A stretch of 64,000 nt of DNA, from the NCBI GenBank assembly GCA_027625915.1, contig JANTQA010000063.1:620001-684000 (forward strand). The letters are read 5' to 3'. This DNA is from Anaeramoeba flamelloides (lineage: Eukaryota > Metamonada > Anaeramoebidae). Shown here piece after piece: positions 46,860 through 58,140 of the stretch; the stretch's first letter is position 1, and each line of letters begins with the position of its first letter. The notes beneath the pieces were generated by a model. The model worked only from the letters and a program-made list of their open reading frames with translations, was not told the DNA's origin and did no database searches. The position numbers and the translations under genes were made by a program.

Positions 46860-47370
46860 CATCAATAAATTAAGACTCCTCAAACTGTATTATCTAATAG
46901 ATGGATTGGAAATCAACGAAATGAGGAGAACATTGATTGGGAGAATATGAAAAAAGAAGAGATTAAAAAATGATAGACATGTATTAATATCAAATCCACA
47001 CATTGAAAGTTAAAATCATCACCAGAAGTATGAATCCTTGAGACTGCAAAAAATCTCAAAATAATATTATTCCCTAACAACTCTAGTGAAAAACATCCTT
47101 CACTGAAACTGGAAATCACTTAAAATTAAATTCAATCTTAGATCTTTACAATTATTCTAAATATGTGTCCATATACATTTGGGGTGGAAGAGACCAAAAT
47201 GTAAAATATCCCGACGTTATCAAAGAAAAATTGATTATGTCTACCAATTTATATCTGTCTACAAAAAATTTGAAAAAATCAAAAGAGAATGCAAAAAGGA
47301 TCTTGAAAAAATAATAAAAAGTTTGACTTCAGTATCTTTAATTGTGAAGATACAGATGAAAAACTGATGA
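46860..47370 (+). pseudogene. Degraded coding-like region, unrecognised
   Basis: Several short open pieces with protein-like composition lie in different frames: TVLSNRWIGNQRNEENIDWE near 46880-46960, and YSKYVSIYIWGGRDQNVKYP near 47150-47215 followed by IMSTNLYLSTKN. The IYIWGG piece faintly resembles the VWGGI strand of Tc1/mariner transposases, but this is weak. Possibly a dead transposase or host pseudogene. Confidence 0.25.
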
Positions 47371-48213
47371 AAATGAAAATAAATAAAATAATAAATTAAA
47401 ACAGATTATTTTTTTGACCTATCTGACTCTAAACATGTAGACTAAGAAAAAATAACCCAAATCTAAATAACCTATAACAACGAATCAAACAAGATCCAAT
47501 TACTTAAAATTATTTCCTTATTTTTCATAATAACGATTTTTAAATTCTGTTTTTTTTATTTCTTCATTTTTCTCTTTTTGTCAATTTTTTTAATATACTG
47601 TTCATTTTTTATTAGATAAATTCTAATTATTTTTATTTCATAAACAAAATTTAGAATAAAAATCAAACTAGTACCGGAAATATTAAACAATCATAAACAC
47701 TAATAGACCAAAAAATCTTTGAATAATAATACCCAAATTGACTTAATTTAAATTCTCTCTTTATCATTGTTTATAAGTTAACAATTAATCCAAAACTCTG
47801 AAGACACTGATATCAATTTTTTTTATGTCTTATAAATTCAAATTATTGCATTTAAATATTATCTCAAAAGTTAATTTTGAATTATCTAGTATAATGGTAA
47901 AACTGTTCTTTTTCAATTGAATTTTCTAATAATGTTGAATTTTTTCAACTCCTAATCACAAAAATAATTTGGGATCGAAAAGATCTCTATTTTATTTATT
48001 AATAAAAAAAAGGTTAAATCGTTAAATTCATCCAAAAAGAAAATAGAAAGTTCTCAAATCACAATAGTTTTTCAAAAATAATTTTATATCTGATTTATAG
48101 CATTTTTAGTTTTTCCAGTGTTACCTTAAACCTACTTTCGAATTTATTCAATATTTCTCTCAAAATTATTTTTCATTTTTCTCTTCTTTTGTTTAAAAAT
48201 TTTTCTTTTGATA

Positions 48214-49341
48214 ATGTTTGAAGAGAAAAATAAAAATCACCATCCCAAACTCAACAAATCAAATGGAGAAAACAAACACCCAAAGAATCATAAAAACAGA
48301 AAGAATACAAGCAAATATAAACAAGAATTAATCGAAAAAATTAAGCAATTAAACAAAGTGCATGAATTCGAGATTAAGGAAAGTGAAAAATTAAAAAAGG
48401 ATATTAGTTCCCTAGATCAAAGTATTTCCACCTTCAACGTGGAGATTAAAACGGATCTTGGGACACTCGAAGAAAAACAAAAAAAAATTGCCTATTTTAA
48501 TGAATTGATCCAAACGAATGAAGAAAAGATCCAAAATGAAAAAGAAAGACAAACCATGATGAAAAAAGAATCTGAATTATTAACAACAGACATTAATTCC
48601 AAATTACAATATTTACAACAAATTATTCAACAAACAAAAGAATTGGAGCAGAACTTTACAAGGTTAAATTCTTTGATCTCAATTAGCGGCCGTGATGCGA
48701 AACTCAATGAATTAAACAAACTTTGTGAATTAAAAAATCGTGAACAAGAATCACAAAAGTTGTTGAGTGCAGTTGAACACCAAAACAAGATAAAAATTGA
48801 TTTAGAAAAGCAATATGAAGAATTACAACAAGAGTCAATGAAAGCTTTGGAAACAAACAAGAGTTTAAAGCAAGAAAACCAACAAAAAAGGCTGATCATC
48901 GGTGCGATTAAGAATTCTGAAATTAATTCCAATTGGACAGAGAATTATCGTAAGTTCAACAACAAAAATAAGCATACAGAAAAAATTATTCACCAATACT
49001 CTGCTCTCTATTATGAAAGTGAAAAGCATTTGTTACAGGAATACGAAAAAAGTTTAAAGGAAAATAATCAACAAATTGAAGAGCTAATTCTCCAATCGAA
49101 AAAAGGAATAATATTTACTGATAGCCAAAATATGAGCCAATTAACTGACAATGATAATAACACGAATAAGAAGAGAATAAAGGTGGAAACTATTCAATTG
49201 CATAACACTATTAAAGATAATGTTCAAAAACAAAAACAAACCACTAATTCTAATGTTAACCAAATTAAAAGAAAACAGCCATTTATGCAAATTAAAAAAA
49301 AAAATATTCAAGGTAAAAGGAAAAAGATAAGAAAATGTTAA
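48214..49341 (+). CDS. Coiled-coil protein of unknown function
   Basis: Single-exon gene, 375 residues. I chose the ATG at 48214 (MFEEKNKNHH); the frame is open six bases further upstream only through TTG-ATA. The N-terminus (1-45) is basic and His/Asn-rich. Residues about 45-230 form a long heptad-rich coiled coil (segments such as LEEKQKKIAYFNELIQ and LEKQYEELQQESMKALE). A second helical stretch runs to about 295 (YSALYYESEKHLLQEYEKSLK). The tail is basic with a nuclear-localisation-like end (KRKQPFMQ...QGKRKKIRKC). No catalytic motif, membrane span or signal peptide. It has the look of a structural or kinetochore/cytoskeletal coiled-coil protein, but none is identifiable; taxilin was considered and not supported. 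The stop is TAA. Codon use and lack of repeats support a real gene. Confidence 0.8.
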   Translation: MFEEKNKNHHPKLNKSNGENKHPKNHKNRKNTSKYKQELIEKIKQLNKVHEFEIKESEKLKKDISSLDQSISTFNVEIKTDLGTLEEKQKKIAYFNELIQTNEEKIQNEKERQTMMKKESELLTTDINSKLQYLQQIIQQTKELEQNFTRLNSLISISGRDAKLNELNKLCELKNREQESQKLLSAVEHQNKIKIDLEKQYEELQQESMKALETNKSLKQENQQKRLIIGAIKNSEINSNWTENYRKFNNKNKHTEKIIHQYSALYYESEKHLLQEYEKSLKENNQQIEELILQSKKGIIFTDSQNMSQLTDNDNNTNKKRIKVETIQLHNTIKDNVQKQKQTTNSNVNQIKRKQPFMQIKKKNIQGKRKKIRKC

Positions 49342-49419
49342 GGGATTAATAACTCTTATTTATTTTTATTTTTTTTTTTTTCCGAAAGGTAATAGGGTAA
49401 TTATTTTCACAAGGATTCA

Positions 49420-50400
49420 ATTAAACTCAATATGCAACTTCATTCATCAACTTTAGAGAGATGAGTTATCATATTTTAAAAAAGTTCCTTTGTTACAATT
49501 AAATTTTCAGTCAAAAGATCTTGTCATTTTTGTTTGGATTGTTTTGATTTGGAAAATAAAAATTTGCAAAACCTTTTTATTTTTAGAAAATATCTCTTTT
49601 AGTAATTTTCAGGAAAGTTTATGTGAGAAAATAACCTTGGAACTTTTATCTTCATTTAAAAATAAAAGAAAAATACATCAAATATTGAATCCTTGAAGAT
49701 CCAGAAAAAATTGATCCTTTATTTTATTCACAAATATTTATTAAATTTCTTGAATTTTAAAAGATTAGGTAATTATCTTTTCCAAATGCCAAGAGTATAA
49801 ACAACGAACTTTTATTATTAAAATAAGTTATTTGATAATATTTGTTAAAGTTTTTTTTTTTCTTATTAGAATTATTTAAATGAATTCTTTTTATTTGTTG
49901 GGAAATATTATATAAAAATTGAGAAACAGTGATAAAGTCTATTGATACTTTTAATCTTTGGGTTGTTAAAAAATTCACTGGGATAATTAAGGTTGGGTTA
50001 CCAATTAATTATTAGATTAAATATAATTAAAAACAAAAATATTTCTTTCGGTTATAACTTGAATTATTTAGTTTTTAAAAAAAGTATTTTGGGTGAATTT
50101 TTAATTTGATTTTTTTTTTTCTTGTTTTTTTTTTTGTTAAAAAAATGAAAAAAAATAGATTCAGATTGATGTTGAATCAATTAATTATATTTTAATAAGT
50201 TAAAAATAATTATTGTATTTTTTTTGAAATTAATTAGATTTTTTATCCCGGTTTTTTATGGCTCCGTGGTTAGATTTAAAGAGTATTTTGGAACTCCGGA
50301 TTCAAAAATAAAAAGATTACTTTCTTCTTCGAAAGAAAATAATTTTTTTTCAAAATAATTTGAAAGAAGCTCTCAGACGATATTATCATGAAAAAAATTT
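49420..50400 (+). repeat. Duplicated block, copy 2 (no insertions)
   Basis: Colinear with 40470-43010 minus its two elements. Shared landmarks: TTCAGTCAAAAGATCTG/T, CAAATATTGAA, GAAGATC, AAATTTCTTGAATTTTAAAAGATTA, TTTCTTCTTC. Single TTAA sites at about 49986-49989 and 50137-50140 stand where copy 1 has elements. The gene fragment at its start is interrupted by stops. Confidence 0.65.
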
Positions 50401-50739
50401 TTTATAAAAAAAATTAAACATTTGTAAATTTTAGGCTTTTTAATCATTAAAATTATAATAAACACTATTGGTAACTAAAAGGATCTTGGATCAAAAAATT
50501 ATTTTTCAAGATATTTTACAATTAAAGTTGGTAAATCCAATTTTCAGGGTTCTATTAATATTTTTTTAATTTTATAGTTAAAAAATTTGAAATTTTTTTT
50601 TGCTGTAGCTAAGATTTCATTTTATTATATTTTAAAAATATTTTAAATCTGATTAACATCTTTCAAATGTGAAGGTCAATTATTTAGTCTATTAAAGTAT
50701 TATTTTTTGATTTAAATTAGAAAAAATATTTTTTTTTTT

Positions 50740-51090
50740 TTATTTTCGTTTAGGTTTTCTTGAGTTTGCTGTTTATTTAAAAAATCAGTAGATTTTCGTT
50801 AGGTTTTTTTGAGTTTTCTATTTATTTGGAAAATCTATTGATTTTCGTTAGGTTTTTTTTACTTTTTGAAATAAACATAAATTTTAAGAATTTTTCGGTT
50901 TATTTCAAAAAGTAAAAAAAACCTATGACACTTTTTGTTAGATTTTTTTTTATTATTTCTTGATTAAAAAATCAATTGATTTTCAAAACAAAAAGCAAAA
51001 AAAAACGCCATTAGATTTTCCTGAATTTAAAATAATTGAGTAAAATCTTGGATTGTGCTCCATTTTTGAAATATAAAAAATATAGGCACT
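50740..51090. repeat. Hairpin cluster, second copy
   Basis: CGTTAGGTTTTTTTGAGTTT and AATCTATTGATTTTCGTTAGG repeats, then an arm pair AAATAAACATAAATTTTAAG / TTCGGTTTATTTC, then GCCATTAGATTTTCCTGAATTTA and TATAGGCACTTCATGG. It parallels 28320-28793. Confidence 0.65.
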
Positions 51091-51168
51091 TCATGGTACT
51101 TAGCAGGAATTGGTTGACAAGGAAAATTTATCATCGATTTTTTTTTTTCTATTATTGGGTTTTTTTAG

Positions 51169-51372
51169 ATGATTGGAGGGTTTTCAAAACTATTAGTAGC
51201 CATCTATTCTAATAAGAATCCAAAAGTTGAACTGAAAGAAAATTTATTTTCACTTCCATTTAAAAACTTTTGCCCAGGAATAAGACCTTTTTTTTCCCAA
51301 CTAGAGACTTTTAAAAATCATGATAATACTAACAAAAAGAAATTCAGTAGCCCCATGATTTTTCAGAACTAG
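51169..51372 (+). other. Orphan open frame after an acceptor-like site
   Basis: TTTTTTTAG immediately precedes ATG. Sixty-seven codons (MIGGFSKLLVAIYSNKNPK at the start, FCPGIRPFFSQLETF in the middle) end in TAG. Protein-like composition, no recognised family, no neighbouring exons identified. Confidence 0.25.
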
Positions 51373-51584
51373 AATTTAGATTATATTGTGAATAAGCTCA
51401 ATTAACAAGGGTGGGATGATAATTAAATCCTTAGTTTTGTCTATCTTGGAATTTTCAATTTTCATTTTTTCATACTAGTGTAATTTCAAAAAAACAATCC
51501 ATTTGTTTATTTTTTTCATATTCTTGTTCAAAATATAACATCCATTTAAATATTCAATGAGTTATCTACAGTAAAATATATTTT

Positions 51585-52690
51585 GGAGGTTAACTTCTTG
51601 ATATTTTGAGAAAATTACAATTATGAATTAAATTTGTTCAAAATTTTTATAATTTTCTCATTTTTTATATTTTTATGTTTTTTTGATGGGTAAAAATTTT
51701 ATCAATTATTGACTTTCTTTTTCAAAGAAAATTTTTCCAATTTGATCCTTCATTTTAGAATTTTATCTATAGATAATAGAAGTTTTATAAATCATCACCA
51801 TCTGTACTTACTAGAATTTGAATTAAAAATGGGAAAAATTTTTTACTTCCTGTTCCAGATTATTCTTATATAAATCGGCTTTTCAAAGTAAGTTGCCGAT
51901 TGAGGATTGTTATTAGAAATAGGAAATTAAAAATGAAGAGAAAATTTTTTTCATTTAAGGACTACGTTCCCACCTTTGAGGCTGTTGAGTAATTGTGTTC
52001 TTTCACTTTCACTTCTCAAAAAAAATTTTCACAAGGAAGAAATTGTACAAAAAAAAAAAACATTTTTAGTCATCTTTACCTTTTCACGAAGACTTTTTTT
52101 CTTTGTTTTTCAATGAAAAGGAAAATTGAAAATAACAAAAAAAATAATTGCAAAAAATGGCTTTTGGGAATTTTCAAGTGTATTTCAAATTTGAGAACAT
52201 TTCAAACTTGTAAAAGCAAGTGTAAAAAATGTGTAGAACGGCACAAGAAAATAGTGTGAGTTCAGAGATTTGAAATGGAAATTCTAAAATATTAAAATCA
52301 TAATTTGGCATGATCTAGGAAGGTAAATATTGTGAAAATTTCACATTTTTTCTAAAAGAAATTCTCCATGTACAAATATTACTTGGATTACATAACTTAT
52401 TCAAGGGTGATTTTATCCATTGTTTCGCTGTTTTCACCTTAAACATAGCGCTTAAAATATAAATACTAGTATCGTTTATTGTCCCTTTCTTTCATAATTT
52501 AATTTATAGGTCTTCTATAAAAAAGAAACACAACTTTTTTAAATTGAAACATGGATTTTATCATTTTTCTAGACACATTATTTCGGTTCGCAGTATTGTT
52601 TTGAAATAAATCGAAAAATTTACTTGAAAACGTAAACATAAAGTGAAGAGATAAAGAGATTCTTTGTTGTTTTTCTTCAAGCACTGAAAC
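51585..52690. repeat. Diverged repeat unit, copy 1 (split by a MITE)
   Basis: Shares with 57690-58140, in order, GATATTTTGAG, TTTTTTTGAT, TTCCAATTTGATCC(C)TTC, TTTTAGAATTT and ATAGGTCTTCTATAA. On the minus strand both units end in an open frame whose last residues are FYRRPI or CYRRPI. The 0.5-kb MITE at 51959-52451 interrupts this copy only. Confidence 0.5.
51959..52451. mobile_element. TTAA-flanked 0.5-kb MITE, copy 2
   Basis: TTAA at 51955-51958 and 52452-52455. It starts GGACTACGTTCCCACCTTTG. The right end AAACATAGCGC is an eroded form of AACGTAGTCC. Otherwise closely similar to 38357-38857 along 493 bp, including ATTACTTGGATTACATAACT. Confidence 0.88.
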
Positions 52691-53371
52691 AATCCTTTGA
52701 TTTTTTGTCTTAGTCTTATAAGAATAGTAAAATATATAAAAATACTTTCAAGACTAACTCGATCTTTCAGACTGACAGTCTACAAGATTTCAGTTTCTGA
52801 TATTCTTTCATATTTTTTCAAATTTCGAATATTTGAAGGAAGCTATTTCAAGGACAAAAAAAGGTAAAAAATGATGAAAAAAAGATAATCATTTGAAGTG
52901 AAATTGAACTTTTTTAAATTTTTCAAAAAGAAAAATATTTGGAAACTTTCAAAAACCTGATACTTTTTTTAGGAACACAGAAAAGCTATATGTTGTTCAA
53001 CTTACAAGTTTTAAAAAGTTGTAAAATATAAAAACTTTTAAATTGAGTGTTATTGAATTTTTATTCTTGTAAATCCTTTCAAAATTTTCAAAATTTCAAA
53101 ATAACAAACTGTTGTCATTTAAAAAAAGTAATCACAATTTTTGTGTTTTTAGTACCAAATTATCATTTTTTTTATTTTTTCTTTTTATAATTAATATGTA
53201 AGCATCTATCAAAATTTAAAACAAAACCAATTCAAAAACTTTTAAACGTAGTTGCTCAAAACTAACCAAGAACAAAAATCTTTTTTATTTATGTTTTAAT
53301 TGCTTTTTTTTTTTTGTTTTTTCTTTTTTTTTATTAAATTTTAAAAAATAAAACTTGTTAATCACAAAGAA

Positions 53372-54175
53372 ATGAAACTTAATATTGCCAACCCAGTCAC
53401 TGGATTACAAAAAGTGATTGACATTGACGACGAAAGAAAGCTTGCCTATTTCTGGGAAAAACGTATCAGCCAAGAGATCATTGGCGATCCACTTGGAGAA
53501 GAATTCAAGGGATACATTTTCAAAATCACAGGAGGAAATGACAAGCAAGGTTTCCCAATGATGCAAGGTGTTCTTGTTTCGACCCGTGCCAGACTCTTGT
53601 TAAGAGAGGGCCACCCATGTTACCGTCCAAAAAGAAAAGGAGAAAGAATTCGACGAAACGTCAGGGGGTGTATCTTGGGACCAGATCTAGGCGTCATTAA
53701 TTTAATTGTTGTCAAGAAGGGTGAAAATGACATTGCTGGTCTTACAGACAGCATCGTGCCAAGAAGACTTGGACCAAAAAGAGCCAACAACATCAGAAAA
53801 TTGTTTGCCTTAAAAAAGGACGAAGATGTACGTAAATATGCAATTAGAAGAGAAGTGCAACCAAAAAACGAAGGCGGCAAAATTAAAACTAAGGCTCCAA
53901 AAATCCAAAGACTTATCACCCCAAAGCTTTTAAGAAGAAAACGCGAAAAGATCTCACAAAAAAGAGCCAGATTCCTTAAAAATAAAAAACAAAAGGAATG
54001 GTACAAAAATATTGTTAAGCAAAGAAGAAAAGAAGCCACAAGATATCAAAGAAGAAAGGACGCAAAAAATAGATCCGAAAAGGATATTGCTCATCTTAAA
54101 AAGAAAAAGGAACGTAAAAAAAAGAGAAGACTCATTAGAAAAGAAAAAAGAATTCAAAACAAAAAAAAAAATTAA
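53372..54175 (+). CDS. RPS6: 40S ribosomal protein eS6
   Basis: Intronless, 267 codons (human 249). Starts [11 protein letters not shown] as in other eS6. The [10 protein letters not shown] motif lies at 51-60 and the globular domain continues through [20 protein letters not shown], then [15 protein letters not shown] (about 128-142), [14 protein letters not shown] and [12 protein letters not shown], the usual start of the long C-terminal helix. It belongs to the small-subunit body. The C-terminal extension is almost entirely Lys and Arg ([16 protein letters not shown] at the end) and lacks the serine cluster that S6 kinase phosphorylates in animals and plants. Codon choice is visibly less AT-rich than in the neighbours (AAG, GCC, ATC), as expected for a highly expressed gene. 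A T-rich run precedes the ATG. Confidence 0.98.
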   Translation: MKLNIANPVTGLQKVIDIDDERKLAYFWEKRISQEIIGDPLGEEFKGYIFKITGGNDKQGFPMMQGVLVSTRARLLLREGHPCYRPKRKGERIRRNVRGCILGPDLGVINLIVVKKGENDIAGLTDSIVPRRLGPKRANNIRKLFALKKDEDVRKYAIRREVQPKNEGGKIKTKAPKIQRLITPKLLRRKREKISQKRARFLKNKKQKEWYKNIVKQRRKEATRYQRRKDAKNRSEKDIAHLKKKKERKKKRRLIRKEKRIQNKKKN

Positions 54176-55083
54176 CTCCTCTCACTAAAATAAAAAAATA
54201 AAATGGGTTTTAGAGAAAAATAAGTCGAGTTTTTAGTTTTTATTTTTTAATTTTTTTACTTTCTTTGAAGATTTTAAATTTAAACTAATCTTTATGAAGG
54301 CTTTTCATATTAAACGTGTTTATTATAGTTTTAAACTGTCAAATCAATTTTGAAAAAAAGCTGTTTGATGGAATGATTTATATATTTTAAATCAAAAATT
54401 AATAGGATTTTCTTGTTTGGAGATGATATAATTGATTTAATAAACAAGATTATTCTTGAAATAATACTAGTATTTTTCCATAGGCACTTATAAATCTAAT
54501 ATTATTTATCAAAATATAGGATCAGTTCCTGTTAAAAGGTGAAAAAATCAAAATTATCATAACTGATGTAAAAAAGTAAAAAAAGTAGCAAAAATAATAC
54601 TCATAGCTCTACAATATTTTAAGTCATATTAGGAAATTGTTTAACCAAAACTTTGTGGAAAAAAAGTAAAACATGGAAAAAAAGTTAATCATGATTTTTA
54701 ATTGGGAACATTACTGAAAATTCAAAGGAAGAAAAATTAATAAAAAGAATAAATAAATAAATAAAGACAAAAAGAACAATTCAACAGAATACCATTTTTT
54801 TAATTAATCTTATCTTTTGGTATGGGTTTTTTCTTTGATTGATCAATTATTAAAAATTCGTTGAAATAATTAACTATTTTTGGGATCTCCAAAACAGCCA
54901 AAACAATTTTGATAAATAAAGTAGATTTAGATTGGATTAATTGTTAACATTCGAAAATAATGTAATGGATTATTATTTGAAGTTAATTGGTTTCTTCTTT
55001 TTATTGATTTTACTTTTCGTTTTCAGGTTATATTAATATTCCTAATGAAAAATCGTGTTTCACTTTTTTTTCCACAACAGTAA

Positions 55084-55852
55084 GGGTCTAGTCACTTAGT
55101 GTTGTTAAGCTTATAACTCAAGGATCGATCAGCCACCAAAAAAGATATTTCGAAAGTTAACTTTTTTTGATTTAAAAAATTTAATAAACCAAAAAAAACT
55201 TTATATAAATTCTCAATTACGAAAACTCAAAAAAAAAAAAAAAAAAAAATGTTTAAACAATTCTCATTTTTAAAAATTCAAATTTAGAAAAATAAAAATA
55301 AATAACAAAAAAATGATATTAAAAAAACAAAAAAAAAAAATAGCACAAGTTTCTAAATTATAAAAATTCAAATTATAAAAATACCTAATGGTTTCTTATG
55401 TCATATTTATAAAGAATCAAATTCTTTAATTTAATACAATTTGTTTTCTTATAGTACACAAAAAAAATTATTGATTTAAACCAATTTGTAGTTATTTTAA
55501 AACTAATTAATTATTCGACATTATAAAGATTTTGAAACATCAGTATATAAAAATTACAAATTATAAAATTTATTGATTAATAAAATGGAAAAAGAAAATC
55601 TTTGAGATCTTAAAAAGAGTCAAACCTAAAATTTCCCATCAAAATTATAATTCACAACCTCATTTAAGGAGGAAATCGAGTCTAGATCTAATATACCTTT
55701 CTAATTGCTTTTCGTTTTTCATCATTGATTTTTGGAGATATATCTTGCATCACAGTCTGATGAGTTTTTAATTGTGATTAACCCTCTTTCAAAATTTTTC
55801 TTTTTTTTTTTTCTGATTTCAGAAATTATTTTTAACTTCAATGACTTGACAC
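55084..55852. mobile_element. TTAA-type 680-bp element, copy 2 (diverged)
   Basis: It starts GGGTCTAGTCACTTAG after GTAA (decayed TTAA) and ends ATGACTTGACAC before TTAT. Internal matches to 41821-42500 include the ACCAAAAA segment near the left end and TTGATTTTTGGAGAT...CATCA near the right. Longer and more eroded, so older. Confidence 0.7.
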
Positions 55853-56984
55853 TTATAATGAAAGATGAAAATCGTTAAAATTTAAAAATTATCAATCTAA
55901 TAAAAAATATTCTCTGAAATTCAAGATTTTCAATTTATGGAAAATATGAAAATATTTAAGGGTTATCCCTTTTCTTTTGAAAAAGATTTGTTATCAAAAA
56001 AATCTTAATTATTAGAGTTTGATTTATTTTTTTCTTCATAATATATATTTTTATCCAATTTAGACAAGTAAAGCGTGGAGAAATTGAATCAATAATTATT
56101 TGGTTCTCTTTTTTTAAGTATTTTAAAATCATTTTGATGAAACTTATCAGTGTTCAATATATTTGTATATATAACAATATATATACCAATAAAGAATGAT
56201 AGTTTAAACTTTTGTTAGACCCCAGTATTTGATTTCATTTATCTAATCAATCAATTATGAGTTCAAAAATTCACTTCCAATTAAATTTGAATGATTAAAT
56301 TAACATTATATAATTTCTTAAATCTCTTTAAATCAAGATTATTTAGAAATTTATATTTCTAGGGTGAATTTGTTCAAAAAAAGTTTACTTTTTTAAATTT
56401 TTCTTCCCACTCTTTGCCTATTTTGTTACTTTGTCAATTTGTTCTTTAATTACCCCTTTATTTCCATTAAATAAAATTTTACATGTTTCTACAAAAAAAA
56501 AAAACACATCCATCTTGTCAATTTTTAAAAGTTGTAATAGGGACGATAAATTATTTTAAAAATAAAAAAACCATTCATGCTAGTTTAATTAAATAATTGC
56601 AAATTTAACATTTAAACAACTGGATTTTAAAAAAAACATAATCTTGTATTGGATGTGACTAGATTTTACTTTTATTCTTAGTTAATTGATCTTCAACTTA
56701 TTATGGGTTTTACAATAATTAAAAAGGGATATTTTTAACAAATTATTATACTTTTTTCCAAAATATGATTCAAATAGTACGATACTGATAGATGGAATTT
56801 AAGCTCTAATAAAACGCGATTTGTAGTTTGTAATTATAATTTATCATGAAACTTTATTTTATTTTGATTTTCAAATATTTTATTAATTCATTTTAGTTAA
56901 TTGAACAAAAGCAATAATTAATATTAAAATTAATAACTCAAAAATATTATACTCTAAAAAAATACCATTCACACATTATTTTTA

Positions 56985-57101
56985 CATTCTTCAATACAGA
57001 TTTCCAAAAAAAAAAAAAAATTTCCAAAAGGTCCTTTTTGAACCGCTTTTAAAAATAATATCAAACTGAAGTTTAATCAGCTAGAAACCAAATAAACAAG
57101 T

Positions 57102-57137
<36 letters not shown>

Positions 57138-57182
57138 CCAAATATAATCTTTCTTACAAATTTCAGGGATAGTAAATCTAAA
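56985..57182. mobile_element. Decayed arm of the 553-bp foldback element
   Basis: Right-arm landmarks in order: TTCTTCAATACAGATTTCC, TTTGAACC, AGCTAGAAACCAAAT, ATCTTTCTTACAAATTTCAG, GGGATAGTAAATCTAAAG. A (CA)n microsatellite (57103-57134) sits inside it in place of part of the arm. Confidence 0.6.
57103..57134. repeat. (CA)n microsatellite
   Basis: About 16 CA units, within the decayed foldback arm. Confidence 0.95.
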
Positions 57183-57268
57183 GTCAAAAATAAATTGTTT
57201 TTGAAAAAAGTCTAAAAGCTTAAAAAAAAGAAACCAAAAAAGTTTTATTAATTCGTAAAAATTTAATA

Positions 57269-57461
57269 GAGTTAGTTCTACTTTAAAGGCACAAACGTTC
57301 AACTAAATTTAAGGCAAAAAAAAAATACCAAATTTAGGCACCCTTTTTTATAATTTTTTGCAAAAATGATTTTTCTAGTTTTTGATTTTTAGCCTTAATT
57401 TGAGATTTTTTGTGTGTCTTGAAATTCGTTCAATTTTGTATCTGAAAATTACAACTGAGTG
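57269..57461. mobile_element. TA-flanked 197-bp MITE, copy 4
   Basis: TA, then GAGTTAGTTCTACTTTAAAG; it ends ACAACTGAGTG then TA. 193 bp. AAGGCAC and GCCTTAATTTGAGATTTTT motifs are kept. The most diverged copy. Confidence 0.72.
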
Positions 57462-57689
57462 TAATATGTTTCGTTTTATGGTTAAACTAGGTTTTTATTT
57501 CAAAAAAAAAAAACTGAATAATATTCAAGTTTCTGAGTGGTGATTGTAGTACAGTGATCAAAATATTATGTACCCAACGACTATAATCTGTGTTTTGAAA
57601 TATAATCCATGCTTTTTTTTCTTCTTGTTCCAAGGCAACATCCAATCGACTACAAAATAGTATACTTAATGTCAAATCAATTTTGAAAC

Positions 57690-58140
57690 TAAATTCCTTG
57701 ATATTTTGAGTAAAATTTAAATTATGTATGCAATTACTTCAAATTTTTCTCAATTCTTTGAAATTTCTATTGTTTTTTTGATTTAGAAATTGGTAAAAAA
57801 TTTTCATTAAAATTTTACTCTATTTTTGAGATAAAAATGTTCCAATTTGATCCCTTCCTTTTTAGAATTTCATTTTAAATTATCGAACTTTAAGAAACCA
57901 ATACCATATTTTTTTAAGGTTTATTATCAGTTTCTTTGATCGGTTGATGTATAGGTCTTCTATAACAAAACCACAAGCTATTTATTTTGAAACCTGGATT
58001 AAAATTTTCTACAGACTTTATTTTGTCAACAGTAATATCTGAGGTTAATATGATTTCGAAATTATCAAAAGTTCTCGAAATAAATCCACTTTTCCCTTCC
58101 AAGAACTCAGAATTCAAGGATATATAAAAATAATAACACA
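57690..58140. repeat. Diverged repeat unit, copy 2 (uninterrupted)
   Basis: Partner of 51585-52690 without the MITE. The minus strand carries a 75-codon frame (57914-58141) containing NPGFKINSLWFCYRRPIH. The other copy ends a frame in FQFKKVVFLFYRRPIN, so the two may derive from one lost gene. Confidence 0.45.

Larger units (their letters stand above)
43905..48213. other. Intergenic region after RPB6
   Basis: It contains a fragment of the TCGCGA-array element (44335-44510), a 389-bp foldback with perfect 71-bp arms (44675-45063), a 350-bp repeat with a 17-G run (45715-46080), a 197-bp-type MITE (46546-46740) and a coding-like degraded patch (46860-47370). A frame at 43972-44283 is AT-driven and not supported. 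47400-48213 shows nothing specific. Confidence 0.6.
49342..53371. other. Intergenic region between coiled-coil gene and eS6
   Basis: Contents: copy 2 of a duplicated block (49420-50400), a hairpin cluster (50740-51090), an orphan frame (51169-51372), a diverged repeat unit (51585-52690) split by a TTAA MITE (51959-52451), and T-rich DNA before eS6. Confidence 0.6.

Noticed and set aside
48208-48213. TTG start for the coiled-coil protein
   Set aside because: A good ATG follows six bases later; non-ATG start is unnecessary in a nuclear gene.
53620-54039. 139-codon minus-strand frame
   Set aside because: Antisense shadow of eS6, which is fully conserved on the plus strand.
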